From: JBBQHM01 sp038323965
GTDB lineage: Bacteria > Verrucomicrobiota > Verrucomicrobiia > Chthoniobacterales > UBA10450
Direction: 5' to 3'
DNA length: 49,726 nt
Assembly: GCA_038323965.1 (NCBI GenBank)
Contig: JBBQHM010000004.1
Location: forward strand, 1 to 49,726
Shown piece after piece: positions 47,140 to 49,726 of the stretch. Both the position numbers and the translations under genes were made by a program. Each line of letters starts with the position of its first letter. Within the stretch, counting starts at the first letter, position 1. The notes beneath the pieces are model-generated. The model did not search any database. It saw nothing but the letters and a program-made list of their open reading frames with translations, and was not told the origin of the DNA.

Positions 47140-49726
47140 ATGACGATTCGCGTCAGCGCGGTATTGACCTCAGTTTGGTTGGCTTCTGCTGGCTTTAGCC
47201 AGACGCCGGCGCCTGCAGATGCCGCGCCCGACCTTGGACAATTGCTGACGCAGGGCATGGCCCAATTTCAGTCCGGCGACTACGCGAAAGCGGCGGCGGA
47301 TTTGGAATCGTTGACGTTAAAAGCGGAATTTTCGCCGCAGCTCGAGCCGGTGTTTTACACCGTGGGATCGGCCTATTTCAACGCCGGCAACCAGGCCAAA
47401 GCGGTGAGTGCGTTCCAAGCCTACCTTTCCAAGTTTCCGAACGGCGCGCATGTTTCCGACGCGGCATTTGGAATTGCGCAGGCTAACTTTGTTAACAAGA
47501 AATATGACGATGCGGCCGCCGGTTTCGCGGCACTCGAAAAGGAGCCGCGTTATCGAGACCAGGCGCTGTTCTTCGCCGCCAGCGCATTCAAGGAAGCTGG
47601 GAAGATCGGTCAGGCGATTGCTGCGCTGGAGAAACTAACCGCGGCCGAAATCCGCTCGGCGAGTTCGGTCCGCGGAGCAACGATGCTCGCCCAACTTTAC
47701 GCGCAAAAGGGAAGCTCGGAAAAAGCGATCGCCACGATCAACAAGCTGCACGCGCAAATCGCGCGCGTGGACAACCTGGTCGAGCTCAATGCCACGACCG
47801 TTCAACTTGGCGACGAGCTCTATAAAAAGAAATTGTACGTGGACGCGCTGGCCTGTTATCGCGCAGCTTTCCCGCGCGAACAGATCGTCCGAATGCAGGG
47901 CGAACGCATCGCGGCGATGCAGCGATCGGTTGCGGAAAACTTAACGGCGGCGCGCTCCGATCCGGCGCAATTCGCGCAGCTGGGCGCTGAGAATAACCAG
48001 CTCAAGGCTGACATTGCCCGCGCGCAGCAATTGCTCGATGAATTTCAAAAACTGCCGTCGATCACGCCGGCCATTTACGTCCGGATGGGTCGCTGCTTTT
48101 ACGAGATCGATAAGAAATGGGAAGCGATCGTCGTTTACCAGGAAATCGTCGATCGCTTCCAGAGCGCACCGGAACGCGAAACGGCGTTATTTGGATTAAT
48201 CGTCGCACTTGCGGAAGTGAACCAGCCGCAGAAGGCGCAGGCGCGTTGCGAACAATATCTGCGCGATTTCAAGAATGGGCCTAACGCCGACACGGTCGGG
48301 TATTTGATGGGCGCGGTCGCGCTGGAGGCAAATGATCCGAAGACCGCTGAGACTTATTTTGGACGTCAGCTCGCGTCACAGCCTAAGAGCAGTTTCCGGG
48401 AACAAATGCGCTATCTGCTGGCGAACGCCAAGTTCATGGCCGGCAAATACGACGAGGCGACGGATGAGTATAAGAAATATCTAAACGACTTTCCGAAAGG
48501 TCAGAACGTCGAGGACGTGCAATACCGGATGGCCCTGACCGGTGTTTTCTCCGGCAAATACGAGGACGCGATGAACCGGCTGAACGCGTTCATGCAGAAA
48601 TATCCGAAGAGTGCCTACGTCGCCGATGCGAAGTACCGGCTCGCAGTCTGCAAGTATGCGGCATCGCTTTACGACGAGGTGATTTCCGACTGCAAATCAT
48701 GGGAATCTGAGTTCGCGGCAAATCCGCAACTTGGCGAAGTGCTCGCGTTGCTGGCGGATGCTTATGCTGCAACGAATCGCGAGGATCAGGCGATCCCGAT
48801 TTACGTCCGTTCGTATAAAATCGCGCCGACGGACGAGGTGATGAACTACTCGCTGTTCGCGGCCAGCAAGTTGATGCAGAAGCGCGATGAGTGGGAAAAA
48901 GTCACGCAGCTTTTCACCGACTTCCTTAACGTGAAACCGGACCATCCGACCGTGATCTCGGCGTTGTTCTGGATTGGCAAAGCAAAATCGCGCGAAGGAA
49001 AACCGGACGAGGCGAAGAAGATCACTGCCGATACGATCGCGAAATATATCGCTGACCCAAATCGCGAAGCGGTCGAGATGTTGCTCACGCAACTGGCGCA
49101 ACTTTGCGTGAGGAAAAAGCGGGCTGGTGAAACGCCCGCGTCACTAGCAGCGGATCCTGGTGCTGAGTTGGACACACTTCTGGCGGCAAGTGCGACGGAA
49201 CAGGCGCCGACAGCCCGGGCGCGCGTGCTCTATGCGAAGGCGGAGCTGGCGAGGCTGCGCAAGCAGCCGGCGGAAGAGGATAAGAATATCGCGGAGATCG
49301 CGGCGAAATTTAAACCAGAGGACTTGAGCCCGGTGTTACTTGGTCGTGCCGGCGATCATCTCGTCAGCCAAAAACAACTCGACCAGGCGACGCCGTTTTA
49401 TCGGCGATTGATGGACGAATTTCCAAAGAGCGAAAACCTGGATTACGCCTACGCGGGTTTGGGTGAAATCGCGTTTGCGAAAAAAGATTACACGCGCTCT
49501 CTGCATTATTTTAGCGACGCGACGGAGAAGATTGCGGCTTCGCAAAAGCTCAAGGAAGTGAGCGTCGGCAAGGCCAAGACCTTCCTCGCGATGGGGCGGC
49601 TGGAGGATGCGAAGAAGGCGTTCGAGCAGGTCGCTTCGGTGCGGGAGTGGCGGGGAGAAACGACGGCGTTCGCTGTTTATTCGCTGGGCGAGATTGAGGC
49701 GAAACGCCAGCGCTGGGCCGAAGCCA
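47140..49726 (+). CDS. Exported TPR-repeat protein, truncated by the window end
   Basis: At least 862 residues, open to the window edge, starting at the ATG at 47140. A signal peptide (MTIRVSAVLTSVWLASAGFS) is followed by many tetratricopeptide-type repeats, for example GMAQFQSGDYAKAAADLESL, FYTVGSAYFNAGNQAKAVSAF and FAAYLEKYP-like units such as DEYKKYLNDFPKGQNVEDVQYRM. A stretch with longer helices near residue 275-300 may be a coiled coil. The repeat style, with YxxALxxYPKSxYxxDA units, resembles BamD/YbgF-type and outer-membrane TPR scaffolds. No catalytic domain is seen. It follows prc on the same strand. Probably a periplasmic protein-interaction scaffold; the true length and C-terminus are unknown. 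Confidence 0.9.
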   Translation, partial: MTIRVSAVLTSVWLASAGFSQTPAPADAAPDLGQLLTQGMAQFQSGDYAKAAADLESLTLKAEFSPQLEPVFYTVGSAYFNAGNQAKAVSAFQAYLSKFPNGAHVSDAAFGIAQANFVNKKYDDAAAGFAALEKEPRYRDQALFFAASAFKEAGKIGQAIAALEKLTAAEIRSASSVRGATMLAQLYAQKGSSEKAIATINKLHAQIARVDNLVELNATTVQLGDELYKKKLYVDALACYRAAFPREQIVRMQGERIAAMQRSVAENLTAARSDPAQFAQLGAENNQLKADIARAQQLLDEFQKLPSITPAIYVRMGRCFYEIDKKWEAIVVYQEIVDRFQSAPERETALFGLIVALAEVNQPQKAQARCEQYLRDFKNGPNADTVGYLMGAVALEANDPKTAETYFGRQLASQPKSSFREQMRYLLANAKFMAGKYDEATDEYKKYLNDFPKGQNVEDVQYRMALTGVFSGKYEDAMNRLNAFMQKYPKSAYVADAKYRLAVCKYAASLYDEVISDCKSWESEFAANPQLGEVLALLADAYAATNREDQAIPIYVRSYKIAPTDEVMNYSLFAASKLMQKRDEWEKVTQLFTDFLNVKPDHPTVISALFWIGKAKSREGKPDEAKKITADTIAKYIADPNREAVEMLLTQLAQLCVRKKRAGETPASLAADPGAELDTLLAASATEQAPTARARVLYAKAELARLRKQPAEEDKNIAEIAAKFKPEDLSPVLLGRAGDHLVSQKQLDQATPFYRRLMDEFPKSENLDYAYAGLGEIAFAKKDYTRSLHYFSDATEKIAASQKLKEVSVGKAKTFLAMGRLEDAKKAFEQVASVREWRGETTAFAVYSLGEIEAKRQRWAEA

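Overview
The window reads as ordinary chromosomal DNA from a bacterium of the Verrucomicrobiota, perhaps a Chthoniobacterales / soil Spartobacteria-type lineage. This is inference from gene content and protein style: a secreted protease with a typical verrucomicrobial C-terminal tail, a right-handed beta-helix choice-of-anchor Q / HYR protein, a TMTC-like membrane TPR protein, a DUF4912 protein, a homocysteine methyltransferase-MTHFR fusion and interspersed GTCATCCCGAGCGAAG palindromes. The DNA is GC-rich and densely coding. I see no prophage, insertion sequence, CRISPR array, rRNA operon or recognisable defence island.

Layout. 1-5.2 kb: a possibly frameshifted partial gene, a split arginine-catabolism pair (LOR/SDH-like domain protein plus arginine dihydrolase-like enzyme), a palindromic repeat, PolX, a secreted trypsin-like protease and a lytic transglycosylase. 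5.25-12.1 kb: PriA, a two-domain retropepsin-like protease, a NitT/TauT-type ABC importer, a YHS remnant and an exported MsrA. 12.4-14.3 kb: a large secreted beta-helix protein and tRNA-Thr(UGU). 14.3-22.3 kb: seven consecutive minus-strand genes for surface glycans and redox (epimerase, GT2, a molybdopterin oxidoreductase-like protein, thioredoxin reductase, GT4, GNAT, TMTC-like). 22.4-25.8 kb: a small membrane protein, a methyltransferase plus DUF2064 glycosyltransferase pair, a cyclase-family hydrolase and an AhpD-like protein.

25.9-31.6 kb is a tight plus-strand operon (homocysteine methyltransferase/MTHFR, Cdd, MnmG, PlsY, GpsA) joining one-carbon metabolism, pyrimidine salvage, tRNA modification and phospholipid synthesis. 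It converges on a minus-strand trio (lipid kinase, RfaE2, PurN). 33.6-39.1 kb holds DUF4912 and a complete branched-chain amino-acid-type ABC cassette (livJ-H-M-G-F order) with a palindromic repeat between the binding protein and the permeases. 39.2-49.7 kb holds a second two-domain aspartic protease, a GH28-like beta-helix protein, a bacterial PH-domain protein, a sugar nucleotidyltransferase/kinase pair resembling MurU/AmgK, an MBL hydrolase, a tail-specific protease and a long TPR protein that runs off the window.

The points most worth a second look are a sulfite-oxidase-fold protein whose molybdenum-ligating cysteine position is serine, the detached LOR/SDH domain upstream of the arginine dihydrolase, two dispersed two-domain retropepsin paralogues, the paired MurU/AmgK-like genes, and the long palindromes at operon boundaries. 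I do not see one convincing new multi-gene system; the novelty here lies in individual genes and arrangements.
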